64,000 nucleotides of DNA from Sphingomonas_E sp042693015 (GCF_042693015.1 NZ_CP170544.1:1178001-1242000), one strand, 5' to 3'. Positions 1 to 9,605 are shown, numbered from the stretch's first letter. Translations and numbers: made by a program. Notes: a model not told the origin generated them from the letters alone.

Positions 1-514
1 GGACGGCTGCATCCGGCATCAGCAGTTCGAGCGCAACCAGCGCCGCCTGAAGGCGGATGCCGCCGCGGCCGAGATCGCCGAATTCGTGGGCGTCGGCGGT
101 CACATCCTTCGCATCGCCGCCCTTTTCGGCGCGCGCGAAGACGACGGTGCCCACGGGCTTCTTCTCACTACCACCATCCGGGCCGGCAATGCCGGTAATG
201 GCAACGGCGGTGTCGGCATTGGCGCGCTCCAGAGCGCCGCGCGCCATCGCCCAGGCGACGGCGATGGACACCGCGCCAAAGGTTTCCAGCACATCCAGGC
301 TAACGCCCAGCACGCCCAGCTTGGCCTCGTTGGAATAAGTGACGAAGCCGGCGAGGAACACGTCCGAAGAACCCGGAATTTCCGTCAGCGCTGCCGATAC
401 CAGGCCGCCGGTACAGCTTTCTGCCACCGCGACCGTCTTGCCGGCGGCGCGGTTCGCGTCGATCACGCGTCGGGCTGCCTCGACAAGCTCGGCAGGGAGG
501 GTCGTATCGACCAT
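1..514 (-). CDS. pncC: CinA C-terminal family nicotinamide-nucleotide amidohydrolase (partial, 3' end cut by window edge)
   Basis: This is an open frame from an ATG at 514 to the window edge, at least 171 residues, so only the last few residues can be missing. It carries the family motif AESCTGG at residues 31-37, a TYSNEAK segment near 60, and the GIAGPDGG loop near 109-115 followed by PVGTVVFA. In characterised relatives the enzyme deamidates nicotinamide mononucleotide to nicotinate mononucleotide in pyridine-nucleotide salvage. It is the stand-alone form without the N-terminal MoaB-like domain of full CinA. The start lies one base past the stop of the upstream gene, so it is probably translationally coupled in an ispDF operon. 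Confidence 0.88.
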   Translation of the reverse strand, partial: MVDTTLPAELVEAARRVIDANRAAGKTVAVAESCTGGLVSAALTEIPGSSDVFLAGFVTYSNEAKLGVLGVSLDVLETFGAVSIAVAWAMARGALERANADTAVAITGIAGPDGGSEKKPVGTVVFARAEKGGDAKDVTADAHEFGDLGRGGIRLQAALVALELLMPDAAV

Positions 515-515
515 A

Positions 516-1106
516 TCAGGGGGCTCCCGGCGCGGGGCAGATGGGAAAGGGGCTTTCGCCCGGCTTATCGTCCTTGGAGCCCAGAATCGCGAGCATCGCG
601 GTCAGGCGGCCGAGATTGTCGGCCGGCAGGGGGCTCAGCAGTTCCACGGCTTCGTTTACGGCCGGGCAGTCCTTCGGCTTGATCGCCTCGGAGATCGCGG
701 CACCGACGAGCGTCGACACCATCGTCTTCTGCGTGGCTTCGCCAAGTCGGCCCAATTCCTCACCAGCCATGGAGGCGACGGCGCTGCGCGCCATAGGCCA
801 ATGCCGATCACTTTCGGCGCGATAGCGTTGCGCCAGCCCAGGGCCCGAACGCGTGAGGAAGGAATCGGGGGCAAGCGTCGCGGAGCATTTGTCGGCGACG
901 CCATCGATCAGCGCGGGCAAGGCATAGGTGATCAACGCCTCAAGCTGCGGGCGCGTGATGCAGGTGCCGGGCGTGCCGGGTTTGGCCGGGGCCGGTTGCC
1001 GCGTCACCTTCTCGGCGAGCGCCGGAGTGGCGCCGGCGATGGCGAGCATCAGTGTCAGCGTGGCGAGGGTGGTCCGCACGTCGATCCTTTCAGCCTTGAA
1101 ATTCAT
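516..1106 (-). CDS. secreted protein of unknown function
   Basis: The product is 196 residues. An N-terminal hydrophobic stretch (roughly residues 13-31, ending in an ALA-type cleavage site) looks like a Sec signal peptide, so a periplasmic location is inferred. The mature part has two well-spaced cysteines (near CITRP and DKCSA) and a third and fourth near KDCPA and PICPA, which could form disulfides. I recognise no enzyme family. Its ATG overlaps the stop of ispDF by four bases (ATGA), and its stop is one base before the pncC start, so it sits in the middle of a compact three-gene operon. Confidence 0.75.
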   Translation of the reverse strand: MNFKAERIDVRTTLATLTLMLAIAGATPALAEKVTRQPAPAKPGTPGTCITRPQLEALITYALPALIDGVADKCSATLAPDSFLTRSGPGLAQRYRAESDRHWPMARSAVASMAGEELGRLGEATQKTMVSTLVGAAISEAIKPKDCPAVNEAVELLSPLPADNLGRLTAMLAILGSKDDKPGESPFPICPAPGAP

Positions 1107-2263
1107 AGATCTGCCGGCACCCGCACCGTCGCGACGGCCTGCGCGGCGATGCCCTCACCACGGCCGGTGAAACCGAGCCGTTCGGTCGTCGTCGCCTTGA
1201 TGCTAACCCTGGCTTCGGGCACTCGCAACAGGCCGGCCACGCGTGCGCGGATGCTGTCCCGATGCGGGCCGATCTTGGGGGCCTCGCAGATGATCGTCAG
1301 GTCGACATGATCGATGATGCCGCCGCGCGCCGCGATCAGATCCCGCGCATGATCGACGAAGCGGCTGGAGGCGGCACCGCGCCATTGCGCATCGGACGGC
1401 GGAAAATGGCTGCCGATGTCGCCATCGCCGACCGCGCCGAGCAGCGCATCGGTGATGGCGTGGAGCGCGACATCGGCGTCGCTATGCCCGGCAAGCCCGC
1501 GTGGATGATCGATGCGCAGGCCGCCCAGCCACAGTTCCGCGCCGTCGGAAAAAGCGTGGACGTCGAAGCCGAGGCCGGTGCGCGAGATCATCCGCGCCGC
1601 GAGGCGGTCTTCCGCCGTCATGACGTCCTCCCCGAAAGTGATCTTGTCGAGCGCTGGATCGCCCGCGACGATCGCCACCGCATGCCCGGCCGCGCGGGCG
1701 ATTTGGGCGTCATCGGTGGCGTCCTGCCCCTCCGGCCAGACATTGTGGGCAGCAAGGATCGCATCGAAGCGGAAAGCCTGTGGTGTCTGCACTCTGACAA
1801 GGCCGTCGCGAGGCACGACATCGCCCAACGCATCCCCGGCGCGAGCCAGTGTGTCCGCCACTGGCAGAGCGGGGATCGCGCCAGGACGATCGTCGAGCGC
1901 CGCCACGAGGCGATCGATCACCACGCCGGACACGAAAGGGCGGGCTGCGTCGTGGATCAGCACGTGACTCGCCTTGGCGATCGCGCCGAGCCCGCGCTGC
2001 ACCGATTCGCGCCGCGTGGCACCGCCGATCACTGGCTTTTGAAGCGGACGATCGCCGATGGCGGTGCGATAGAGTTCGTCCTGGCCGGCACCAATCACGA
2101 CTTGAACTTCATCGATCACCGGATGGCGAAGGAAGGCATCAACCGCGTGAGCCAGCACCGATTGTCCGCCGATCATACGATATTGCTTGGGTAAATCCCC
2201 GCCCGCGCGCTCGCCTTTGCCGGCGGCGACGATCAGCGCGACGATATGCGTGCCTCCGGTCAT
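1103..2263 (-). CDS. ispDF: bifunctional 2-C-methyl-D-erythritol 4-phosphate cytidylyltransferase / 2,4-cyclodiphosphate synthase
   Basis: The 386-residue fusion catalyses two steps (third and fifth) of the non-mevalonate isoprenoid pathway. The N-terminal half is IspD, with the nucleotide-binding segment VAAGKGERAGGDLPKQY at about residues 12-28 and the DAARPFV motif near 104. The C-terminal half (from about residue 230) is IspF, starting with GLGFDVHAF, which carries the metal-binding Asp and His, followed by HSDADVALHAITDALLGA. The fusion is the usual form in alphaproteobacteria. It heads the leftward operon and is divergent from dusB; the 83-base gap must hold both promoters. Another pathway gene, ispH, is at the far end of this window. 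Confidence 0.96.
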   Translation of the reverse strand: MTGGTHIVALIVAAGKGERAGGDLPKQYRMIGGQSVLAHAVDAFLRHPVIDEVQVVIGAGQDELYRTAIGDRPLQKPVIGGATRRESVQRGLGAIAKASHVLIHDAARPFVSGVVIDRLVAALDDRPGAIPALPVADTLARAGDALGDVVPRDGLVRVQTPQAFRFDAILAAHNVWPEGQDATDDAQIARAAGHAVAIVAGDPALDKITFGEDVMTAEDRLAARMISRTGLGFDVHAFSDGAELWLGGLRIDHPRGLAGHSDADVALHAITDALLGAVGDGDIGSHFPPSDAQWRGAASSRFVDHARDLIAARGGIIDHVDLTIICEAPKIGPHRDSIRARVAGLLRVPEARVSIKATTTERLGFTGRGEGIAAQAVATVRVPADL

Positions 2264-2346
2264 GGCGGCCCGTTAGCCGAGCGCGGCCTTGCCCGCCAGC
2301 GTCTTTGCTAGTAGGGCGACTGCCGGTTTTTTAGGCAGATTGCAGA

Positions 2347-3345
2347 ATGTCGCGGCTCAACCCCATCCAGATCGGTGACGTCACTATCGCCACGCCGGTG
2401 ATCCTGGCGCCGATGACGGGTGTCAGCGATCTACCCTTCCGCAAGGTCGTTCGCGAATATGGTTCGGGGCTCAACGTCACCGAGATGATCGCCAGCCAGG
2501 CGGCGATCCGCGAGACGCGTCAGTCGGTGCAGAAGGCCGCTTGGGATCCGATCGAGGAGCCGGTGTCGATGCAGCTCGTCGGCTGCACCCCGGTGGAGAT
2601 GGCCGAGGCCGCCAAGCTCTCGGAAGATCGCGGTGCCGCAATCATCGACATCAATATGGGTTGCCCCGTCCGCAAGGTCGTCAACGGCGATGCCGGCTCT
2701 GCGCTGATGCGCGTGCCTGATCTGGCGATTGCGATCGTCAAGGCCGTGGCCGGCGCGGTGAAGGTGCCGGTGACGCTCAAGATGCGGATGGGCTGGGATC
2801 ATAACAGCCTCAATGCGCCCGAACTGGCCCGGATCGCCGAGGATGTCGGTATCAAGATGATCACGGTCCACGGCCGCACCCGCTGCCAGATGTACAAGGG
2901 ATCGGCGGACTGGGCCTTCATCCGCAAGGTGAAGGACGCCGTTTCGATCCCGGTGATCGCCAATGGCGACATCTGCTCGATTGAGGATGCCGACAAGGCG
3001 CTCGAACAGTCAGGCGCGGACGGCATCATGATCGGCCGCGGCGCTTATGGCAGGCCGTGGCTGCTCCACCAGGTAATGCGCTGGCTGGAGACGGGACAAC
3101 GCGTGTCCGATCCTTCCATCGACGAACAATATCGCGTTATCACAAAGCATTATCGTGACATGCTCGATCATTATGGCGAGTTTACCGGTGTCAACATGGC
3201 CCGCAAGCATATCGGCTGGTACACCAAGGGGCTGCCCGGATCGGCCGAGTTCCGCAATCGCGTGAACCAGGAACCCGAAGCCGCCACCGTGTTGGCGATG
3301 CTCGAAGAGTTTTACGCGCCATGGCTCTGCCGGGCAGCGGCTTGA
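2347..3345 (+). CDS. dusB: tRNA-dihydrouridine synthase (DusB/NifR3 family)
   Basis: The 332-residue FMN enzyme reduces specific uridines in tRNA D-loops. A TIM-barrel N-terminus (PVILAPMTGVSDLPFR, residues 18-33) leads to the catalytic-cysteine motif INMGCPVRKV near residue 100 and the FMN phosphate-binding segment DGIMIGRGAYGRPW near 225. It is the first gene of the classic alphaproteobacterial nifR3-ntrBC block, and its last 25 bases overlap the start of ntrB, so translation is probably coupled. The ATG at 2347 follows the divergent gap from ispDF. Confidence 0.95.
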   Translation: MSRLNPIQIGDVTIATPVILAPMTGVSDLPFRKVVREYGSGLNVTEMIASQAAIRETRQSVQKAAWDPIEEPVSMQLVGCTPVEMAEAAKLSEDRGAAIIDINMGCPVRKVVNGDAGSALMRVPDLAIAIVKAVAGAVKVPVTLKMRMGWDHNSLNAPELARIAEDVGIKMITVHGRTRCQMYKGSADWAFIRKVKDAVSIPVIANGDICSIEDADKALEQSGADGIMIGRGAYGRPWLLHQVMRWLETGQRVSDPSIDEQYRVITKHYRDMLDHYGEFTGVNMARKHIGWYTKGLPGSAEFRNRVNQEPEAATVLAMLEEFYAPWLCRAAA

Positions 3346-4436
3346 TCCGGTTCGGCCGTCGCGCCGCCGAACAGCCGACCGCCGTCAAACCCGATCCTGC
3401 GGAACAGATCGCGGCACTGCCAACGCCAATGCTGGTGATCGATGGGCAGGGGATCGTGCGCGATGTCAACGGCGCCGGCGAAACGCTGTTGAACCTTGGC
3501 CGTGGCGCGATCATCGGCCGCGAGATCGAAGCGTTGATAGGCCATCCGCTGACATCGATGCCCGCCGATGCGCCCTTTGCCGCCTACGACCTGGAGGTGG
3601 TTCTTCCGCCGGATCGGCATCAGCGCATTGACCTGATGGTTGGGCCGATGCCGGATCGTGTTGGGTGGCGGGTGTTGACCATCCACGGGCTTCCTCCCGC
3701 TCATCTGATCGGCCGACGCGGTGACCGCGAGGGCGGAGCCCTGTCCGCAATCGGTGCGGCAGCGATGCTCGCCCACGAGATCAAGAATCCGCTTTCAGGG
3801 ATCAGAGGGGCTGCCCAGCTTCTTGAAACCTCGGTGGATGAGGGCGCGCGCGATCTGACGCGTCTGATCCGCGACGAGGTAGATCGCGTCGCCGCGCTGA
3901 TCGATCGCATGGAAGGCTTTACCGATACGCGGCAGATTGTTCTGGCCCCGCAGAACATCCACGCCTTGCTGGGCCACGCCCGCGAGCTGGCCGTACAAGG
4001 CTTTGCCAGCGATTTCACGATTCGCGAGGATTATGATCCTTCGCTGCCGCCCGTCCTCGGTCACCGCGACTCGCTGGTGCAAATTCTTATAAACCTGGTT
4101 AAAAATGCCGCTGAAGCCATGAAAAACAAAGGGAATGTTATCACCTTACGAACGGCCTATCGTCATGGCGTTTCAGTGCGGCTGCGCGGCGGCGACGGCA
4201 AACGCTCACTGCCGATCGAGGTTTGTGTGATCGATGAAGGGCCGGGCGCGCCGGAGGAGATTGCCGATCATATGTTCGAGCCTTTCGTGACCAGCAAGCC
4301 ATCGGGGGGAGGCCTCGGGCTTGCTCTGGTCGCCAAGCTGGTCGCCGACCAGGGGGGGATGATCGAATATTCGCGCGAGGGCACGCCGCCGAAAACGGTA
4401 TTTCGCTTGCTGCTGCCGCGCGCGGGGCAATCATGA
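3321..4436 (+). CDS. ntrB: nitrogen regulation sensor histidine kinase NtrB (GlnL)
   Basis: The 371-residue cytoplasmic kinase/phosphatase acts on NtrC according to nitrogen status, normally through PII. A PAS domain (about residues 28-125) precedes the HisKA region with phospho-acceptor His152 in AHEIKNPLSG. The HATPase domain has the N box LINLVKNAAEAM, the G1 box VIDEGPGAP and GGGLGLAL. No transmembrane segment is present. The ATG at 3321 lies inside the end of dusB; the frame runs straight into ntrC with a four-base overlap. Confidence 0.95.
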   Translation: MALPGSGLIRFGRRAAEQPTAVKPDPAEQIAALPTPMLVIDGQGIVRDVNGAGETLLNLGRGAIIGREIEALIGHPLTSMPADAPFAAYDLEVVLPPDRHQRIDLMVGPMPDRVGWRVLTIHGLPPAHLIGRRGDREGGALSAIGAAAMLAHEIKNPLSGIRGAAQLLETSVDEGARDLTRLIRDEVDRVAALIDRMEGFTDTRQIVLAPQNIHALLGHARELAVQGFASDFTIREDYDPSLPPVLGHRDSLVQILINLVKNAAEAMKNKGNVITLRTAYRHGVSVRLRGGDGKRSLPIEVCVIDEGPGAPEEIADHMFEPFVTSKPSGGGLGLALVAKLVADQGGMIEYSREGTPPKTVFRLLLPRAGQS

Positions 4437-5881
4437 CCGTCGGCCGCATCCTCGTCGTCGACGATGACGCTGCGATTCGCACTGTCGTGCGCGAAGCGCT
4501 GCGTCGCGAAGGCCATAATGTCGAAACCGCGGCGACCGTCGCCGAGCAGCGCCGCAAGATGCGCGATTTCATGCCGCAGGTGCTGGTGACCGACGTCGTG
4601 CTGCCCGATGGCAACGGTCTCGATCTCGTGCCCGAGATGCTGGAAGCCAATCCGGGCATGCCTGTGATTGTGCTGTCGGCTCAGAATACGCTGACCACCG
4701 CCGTCCGTGCGACTGAACAGGGTGCCTTCGAATATCTGCCGAAGCCGTTCGATCTCGGAGAGCTCGCGCGAGCTGTCAGCGATGCGCTTGCCGCACGCGC
4801 GGCGGCGGGGCGTGACACAGCTGAGGCCGGGAAAGGTGAGGATCTCCCGCTGATCGGTCGATCGGCGCCGATGCAGGAGGTGTATCGGACCATCGCGCGG
4901 GTGGTGGCAAATGATCTTACCGTGCTGATTCTCGGCGAATCGGGCACCGGCAAGGAACTGGTTGCGCGCGCGATCCACGATCTCGGCTCCCGCGCAGGCA
5001 AGCCTTTCGTCGCGATCAACATGGCGGCCATCCCGCGTGAACTGATCGAAAGCGAATTGTTCGGCCATGAACGGGGTGCTTTTACCGGCGCGGCGGCGCG
5101 AACGGCGGGACGTTTCGAGCAGGCCCAGGGCGGCACGCTTTTCCTCGACGAGATCGGCGACATGCCATTCGAGGCGCAGACGCGGCTGCTGCGCGTGCTC
5201 CAGACCGGCGAAATCAATCCCGTCGGCAGCGCCCGATCGATCCGCACCGATGTCCGCATCATTGCCGCTACCCATAAGGATCTGCCGCGGCTGATCGCCG
5301 ACAATGCCTTTCGCGAAGACCTTTATTACCGGCTGAACGTGGTCCCGGTCCGCCTGCCGCCGCTGCGCCAGCGGATCGAGGATATTGGCGAATTGGCCAA
5401 TCATTTCCTCGATCGCGCCGTCGCCGATGGCCTGCCGCGCAAGCGCCTTGATGGCGCCGCCGTAGAACGACTCGGGCAGCACAATTGGCCCGGCAATGTC
5501 CGTGAGCTCGAGAATCTGATGCGCCGTCTGGCCGCCCTTAGCCGCGACGAGTGGATCACCGCCGCCGCTATCGATCAGCAGTTCGGCGGTGACACCATGG
5601 ATGGATTGGCTCCGGCGATCGCCACGGCGGGCGGCCTGGCGGACGCTGTCGAGCATCATGTGGCCCGCTATTTTGCAACCTTCGGCCGCGACCTTCCGCC
5701 CGACGGACTGTTCGATCGGGTCATGGCGGAAGTGGAACGACCGCTGTTGACGCTGGCACTGGCGGCGGTGAAGGGCAACCAGCTCAAAGCGGCGAAGCTT
5801 CTCGGAATTAACCGTAATACGTTGCGCAAAAAGCTCACCGAGCGTGGGATCGACCCCTCCGATTTACGGAAAATGGGATAG
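4433..5881 (+). CDS. ntrC: nitrogen regulation response regulator NtrC, sigma-54 activator
   Basis: The 482-residue protein has a receiver domain with phospho-acceptor Asp54 (LVTDVVLPDG), an AAA+ domain with Walker A GESGTGKE at about 168-175, an intact GAFTGA sigma-54 contact loop at 215-220 and Walker B LFLDEIGDM. A Fis-type helix-turn-helix forms the C-terminus (KAAKLLGINRNTLRKKL). It activates sigma-54 promoters of nitrogen assimilation genes when phosphorylated by NtrB. It overlaps ntrB by four bases. Confidence 0.96.
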   Translation: MTVGRILVVDDDAAIRTVVREALRREGHNVETAATVAEQRRKMRDFMPQVLVTDVVLPDGNGLDLVPEMLEANPGMPVIVLSAQNTLTTAVRATEQGAFEYLPKPFDLGELARAVSDALAARAAAGRDTAEAGKGEDLPLIGRSAPMQEVYRTIARVVANDLTVLILGESGTGKELVARAIHDLGSRAGKPFVAINMAAIPRELIESELFGHERGAFTGAAARTAGRFEQAQGGTLFLDEIGDMPFEAQTRLLRVLQTGEINPVGSARSIRTDVRIIAATHKDLPRLIADNAFREDLYYRLNVVPVRLPPLRQRIEDIGELANHFLDRAVADGLPRKRLDGAAVERLGQHNWPGNVRELENLMRRLAALSRDEWITAAAIDQQFGGDTMDGLAPAIATAGGLADAVEHHVARYFATFGRDLPPDGLFDRVMAEVERPLLTLALAAVKGNQLKAAKLLGINRNTLRKKLTERGIDPSDLRKMG

Positions 5882-5951
5882 CGGCGGCCCAGCGATTGCA
5901 AATGTCGTAACTGTGTTTTGAATGCAACGCGATCGTGGTAGTGATGCCACG

Positions 5952-8219
5952 ATGCCAGCGTCGTCGGTTCCAACTCGCAACGAAGGTTCCGCCTGGATAA
6001 GGCGCGCCGGCCTGCTGACGCGCCGCCGGCTGATGCCGTTCATCGAGATGGCGACACTGGCCGCCGCCATCGCGATCGCCACCGTCAGCTATTTCATCAT
6101 CACGGGTGGAGGGACGCCGGCGCGATTGCTGACGCCGCCGCTGGTGGCACTGCTGTTGGTTGCCAATCTGGTACCGGTGATGGCGTTGCTGGTGCTGCTG
6201 GCGCGTCGGATTGCGAAGGGCAGGGCCGCACGCTCCCCGGTTGGCGGCAATGGCCGCCTGCATGTCCGTCTGGTCGCCGTATTTTCAGTGATCGCCAGCG
6301 TTCCGACACTGCTGGTCGTGATCTTCGCATCGCTATTGTTCCAATATGGCGTCGAATTCTGGTTTTCCGATCGCGCGCGTACGGTTCTCGAAAATGCCGA
6401 CAGCGTGGCCCAGGCCTATGTCGAGGAGAACAAGCAGCGCATCGTCGCGGACGTCGTCGCCATGGGCGGCGACGTGAATGGCTATGCCACCGAATTCGGA
6501 ATCGATTCACCCCGCTTTGCCGAAGGCCTGGCATGGCAGGTATCGGCGCGAAATCTATCGGAAGCCGCAGTCGTGACCATCGGCGCCGATGGCACTCGAC
6601 GGCTGATCGCAGGGGCCAATCTCGACGATCGACCGCTCGAACTTCGTTTGCCCGCGGCCTCCATTGCCGAACTGCGGCAGGGGCGCGCTCGTGTCGTCAC
6701 CGATGCTGGCGATCGTGTGGAGACCGTGGTGCGTCTGGATCCGGAGGCGGAGGTCTATCTCTATGCCTCGCGCGGCGTCGATCCCACGGTGCTGCAGTCG
6801 GTGGCGCGGGCGAGAAGCGCGCGGGGCGACTATGCCTCGTTGCTCGCTCGGTCGCGGTCGCTGCAACTCCAGTTCAATGCGGCGCTTCTCGTCGTCTCGC
6901 TGCTCATTGTCGCAACGGCGATCTTTATCGCCCTGAAGGTGGCGGATCGACTTGTGCGGCCAGTTGCCGATCTGGTCGGCGCGGCGCGGCAGGTGGCGGC
7001 GGGCGATCTTTCTGCTCGGGTGACATTGCCACGATCGCATGATGAAATCGGCACGCTCGCCGCCGCGTTCAATCGCATGACGCGAAAGCTCGAGGAGCAG
7101 ACGGGTGCGCTGGTTTCCGCCAACCAATTGCTCGACAACCGACGCGCACTCACCGAAGCTGTGCTGTCGGGCGTTAGCGCCGGGGTGATCTCGGTCGACG
7201 GCGAGGGGATCATTCGCCTGGTCAACCTCTCCGCCGCCGAACTCCTCAAGACCGGCGAGCAAAGCCCGGTGGGCCGGCCGATTTCGGATGTTGCGCCCGA
7301 ATTCGGGGATCTGCTGGACGGTAAGGACCGCGAGGCCGTGATCCAGTTCGCCAGCGGCGGCGAACCCCGGACGCTCGCCGTCAAGCTGGTGCGTACCGAC
7401 AATGGGCAGGTGCTGACCTTCGATGACATCACACAGCAATTGCTCGATCAGCGCCGCGCCGCCTGGTCGGATGTCGCGCGGCGTATCGCGCATGAGATCA
7501 AAAACCCGCTGACGCCGATCCAACTCGCGGCCGAGCGGCTCCAGCGCCGTTATGGCCAGGAAGTCCAGTCCGATAAGGCCGTGTTCGAGCGATTGACGGG
7601 TACGATCGTCCGGCAGGTCGGCGACCTTCGCCGGATGGTCGACGAATTCTCGTCTTTCGCGCGGATGCCGAAGCCGATCTTCCGGTCCGACTCCGTCGTC
7701 GATATCGCGCGTCAGGCGCTCTTCCTGCATGAGGTGGCGCATCCTGCGATCCGCTTCACGCTCGACGCGCCGGATCATGCCTTGATCATGGTCTGCGATC
7801 GACGCCAGTTGGGGCAGGCGCTGACCAACATCGTCAAGAATGCCGTCGAAGCGATCGACGCGAAGGGGGAGGGCACGCCCGGGGCGATCGTGATGGCCAT
7901 CTCGGAAGACGGCGGGCGGCTTTCGATCAGCGTCGCCGACGATGGCATCGGCCTGCCGCCAGAACGCGAAAGGATCACCGAACCCTATATGACGACGCGC
8001 GCGCGGGGGACCGGTCTCGGTCTCGCGATTGTTCGCAAGATCGTCGAGGAACATTTTGGAACAATTACATTTTCGGATCGTGAAGGTGGGGGCACGGTGG
8101 TTGTCCTCGGCTTCGACTTGGCGATCCTGTTGCCGCTCGACCATGCCAATGATGTCGAACCTGCCGACCGTGACGCGGCGGCGCTTCCTGCCCTGACCCG
8201 CCAGAAAAGTGATGGATAA
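5952..8219 (+). CDS. ntrY: NtrY-type membrane sensor histidine kinase
   Basis: About 755 residues from the ATG at 5952; an in-frame ATG ten codons upstream (5922) is the alternative start. The N-terminal region has several transmembrane helices (around MPFIEMATLAAAIAIATVS, LVALLLVANLVPVMALLVLL and VFSVIASVPTLLVVIFAS) followed by a periplasmic segment of about 170 residues and a further helix. A HAMP linker (VADRLVRPVADLVGAA), a PAS domain, the HisKA box AHEIKNPLTPIQLAAERL and a full HATPase (NIVKNAVEAI, GTGLGLAIV) follow. It is the cognate kinase of NtrX, which starts immediately after its stop codon. Confidence 0.94.
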   Translation: MPASSVPTRNEGSAWIRRAGLLTRRRLMPFIEMATLAAAIAIATVSYFIITGGGTPARLLTPPLVALLLVANLVPVMALLVLLARRIAKGRAARSPVGGNGRLHVRLVAVFSVIASVPTLLVVIFASLLFQYGVEFWFSDRARTVLENADSVAQAYVEENKQRIVADVVAMGGDVNGYATEFGIDSPRFAEGLAWQVSARNLSEAAVVTIGADGTRRLIAGANLDDRPLELRLPAASIAELRQGRARVVTDAGDRVETVVRLDPEAEVYLYASRGVDPTVLQSVARARSARGDYASLLARSRSLQLQFNAALLVVSLLIVATAIFIALKVADRLVRPVADLVGAARQVAAGDLSARVTLPRSHDEIGTLAAAFNRMTRKLEEQTGALVSANQLLDNRRALTEAVLSGVSAGVISVDGEGIIRLVNLSAAELLKTGEQSPVGRPISDVAPEFGDLLDGKDREAVIQFASGGEPRTLAVKLVRTDNGQVLTFDDITQQLLDQRRAAWSDVARRIAHEIKNPLTPIQLAAERLQRRYGQEVQSDKAVFERLTGTIVRQVGDLRRMVDEFSSFARMPKPIFRSDSVVDIARQALFLHEVAHPAIRFTLDAPDHALIMVCDRRQLGQALTNIVKNAVEAIDAKGEGTPGAIVMAISEDGGRLSISVADDGIGLPPERERITEPYMTTRARGTGLGLAIVRKIVEEHFGTITFSDREGGGTVVVLGFDLAILLPLDHANDVEPADRDAAALPALTRQKSDG

Positions 8220-9605
8220 ATGAGCCTGGACGTATTGATCGTCGACGATGAGCAGGACATTCGCGAACTGGTCGCCGGCGTGCTCGAGGATGAGGGGTAT
8301 GAGGCGCGGACGGCCGCCGACAGCGACAGCGCGCTTGCGGCGCTGACCGAGCGGCGCCCTTCGCTGGTGCTGCTGGACGTGTGGTTGCAGGGTTCGCGCC
8401 TCGATGGGCTGGATCTGCTTGAGGAAATCAAGCGTCGCGATCCTTCCATTCCGGTGCTCGTCATTTCCGGCCATGGCAATATCGACACCGCCGTCGCCGC
8501 CGTCCGCCGCGGTGCCACCGATTTCATCGAAAAGCCGTTCGAGGCAGAGCGCCTGCTGCTGCTCGTTGCCCGCGCCACCGAAACCGAACGCCTGCGCCGC
8601 GAAGTCGCGTCACTCAAGGCGCAGATCGGGCAGGAGGACGAACTCACGGGCAATTCGGCGGCGATCAACACCATCCGCGCAACGCTGAAGCGCGTGGCAC
8701 CGACGGGAAGCAGGGTGCTGATCAGCGGTCCTGCGGGCGTGGGCAAAGAGGTTGCGGCACGGCTGCTGCATATGTGGAGTCCCCGCACATCGGCTCCCTT
8801 CATCGTCGTGTCTGCGGCCCGCATGACGCCGGAGCGTGTCGAAGAAGAGCTTTTCGGGGTGGAGGAGGGCGGCGAACTTGTCCGTCCCGGCCTGTTGGAA
8901 CAGGCCCATGGCGGTACGCTGTTTCTCGACGAGATCGCTGACATGCCGATGACCACCCAGGGCCGAATCCTGCGCGTGCTCACCGATCAGAGCTTTTCGC
9001 GGATCGGTGGCACCCGGACGGTGAAGGTCGATGTTCGCGTGGTTTCGGCCTCCGCACGCGATCTGGCGGTCGAGATCGCCGAAGGACGGTTCCGCGAGGA
9101 TCTCTATTACCGGCTGAACGTCGTGCCGGTACATCTGCCGGCGCTCTCCGAGCGGCGCGAGGATATTCCGGCGCTGGTCGACCATTTCGTTGCGCGCTTC
9201 GCATCGGAGCGCCGCGTGACGACGCCCGCGGTGTCGCCGGAGGCGGTGGCGGCGCTCCAGACCTATGAATGGCCGGGCAATGTCCGCCAGCTTCGCAATG
9301 TCGTCGAACGGACCATCATTCTCGCGCCCGGCGATCGGCTGCGGGTGATTGATGTCGATATGCTGCCGCCCGAAGTGCTGAGCGATCAGGAACGGATCGT
9401 ACCGGGCAATGCGGCCAAGTCGATCATGGGAACGCCGCTCCGGGAAGCCCGCGAGACGTTCGAGCGGGAATATCTGCGTGTCCAGATTCGACGCTTCTCG
9501 GGCAATATCTCCCGCACGGCCACCTTCATCGGCATGGAGCGATCAGCGCTCCATCGCAAATTGAAGACATTGGGCCTGGCCGATCCCAAAGATGGGGAGG
9601 AATGA
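8220..9605 (+). CDS. ntrX: NtrX response regulator, AAA+ type with no GAFTGA loop
   Basis: The 461-residue partner of NtrY has a receiver domain (Asp53 in LVLLDVWLQG), an AAA+ domain with Walker A GPAGVGKE at about 170-177 and Walker B LFLDEIADM near 234, and a C-terminal Fis-type helix-turn-helix (SRTATFIGMERSALHRKL). The segment where NtrC has GAFTGA reads FGVEEGGELVRPG, so the sigma-54 contact loop is missing. From the sequence I infer that it regulates without sigma-54. The ATG follows the ntrY stop TAA directly, so the pair is coupled. Confidence 0.94.
   Translation: MSLDVLIVDDEQDIRELVAGVLEDEGYEARTAADSDSALAALTERRPSLVLLDVWLQGSRLDGLDLLEEIKRRDPSIPVLVISGHGNIDTAVAAVRRGATDFIEKPFEAERLLLLVARATETERLRREVASLKAQIGQEDELTGNSAAINTIRATLKRVAPTGSRVLISGPAGVGKEVAARLLHMWSPRTSAPFIVVSAARMTPERVEEELFGVEEGGELVRPGLLEQAHGGTLFLDEIADMPMTTQGRILRVLTDQSFSRIGGTRTVKVDVRVVSASARDLAVEIAEGRFREDLYYRLNVVPVHLPALSERREDIPALVDHFVARFASERRVTTPAVSPEAVAALQTYEWPGNVRQLRNVVERTIILAPGDRLRVIDVDMLPPEVLSDQERIVPGNAAKSIMGTPLREARETFEREYLRVQIRRFSGNISRTATFIGMERSALHRKLKTLGLADPKDGEE

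Noticed and set aside
4268..5659. 463-residue minus-strand open frame across ntrC
   Set aside because: Antisense of ntrC.
6555..8474. 639-residue minus-strand open frame across ntrY and ntrX
   Set aside because: Antisense shadow of two clear genes; no motif and no ribosome site.
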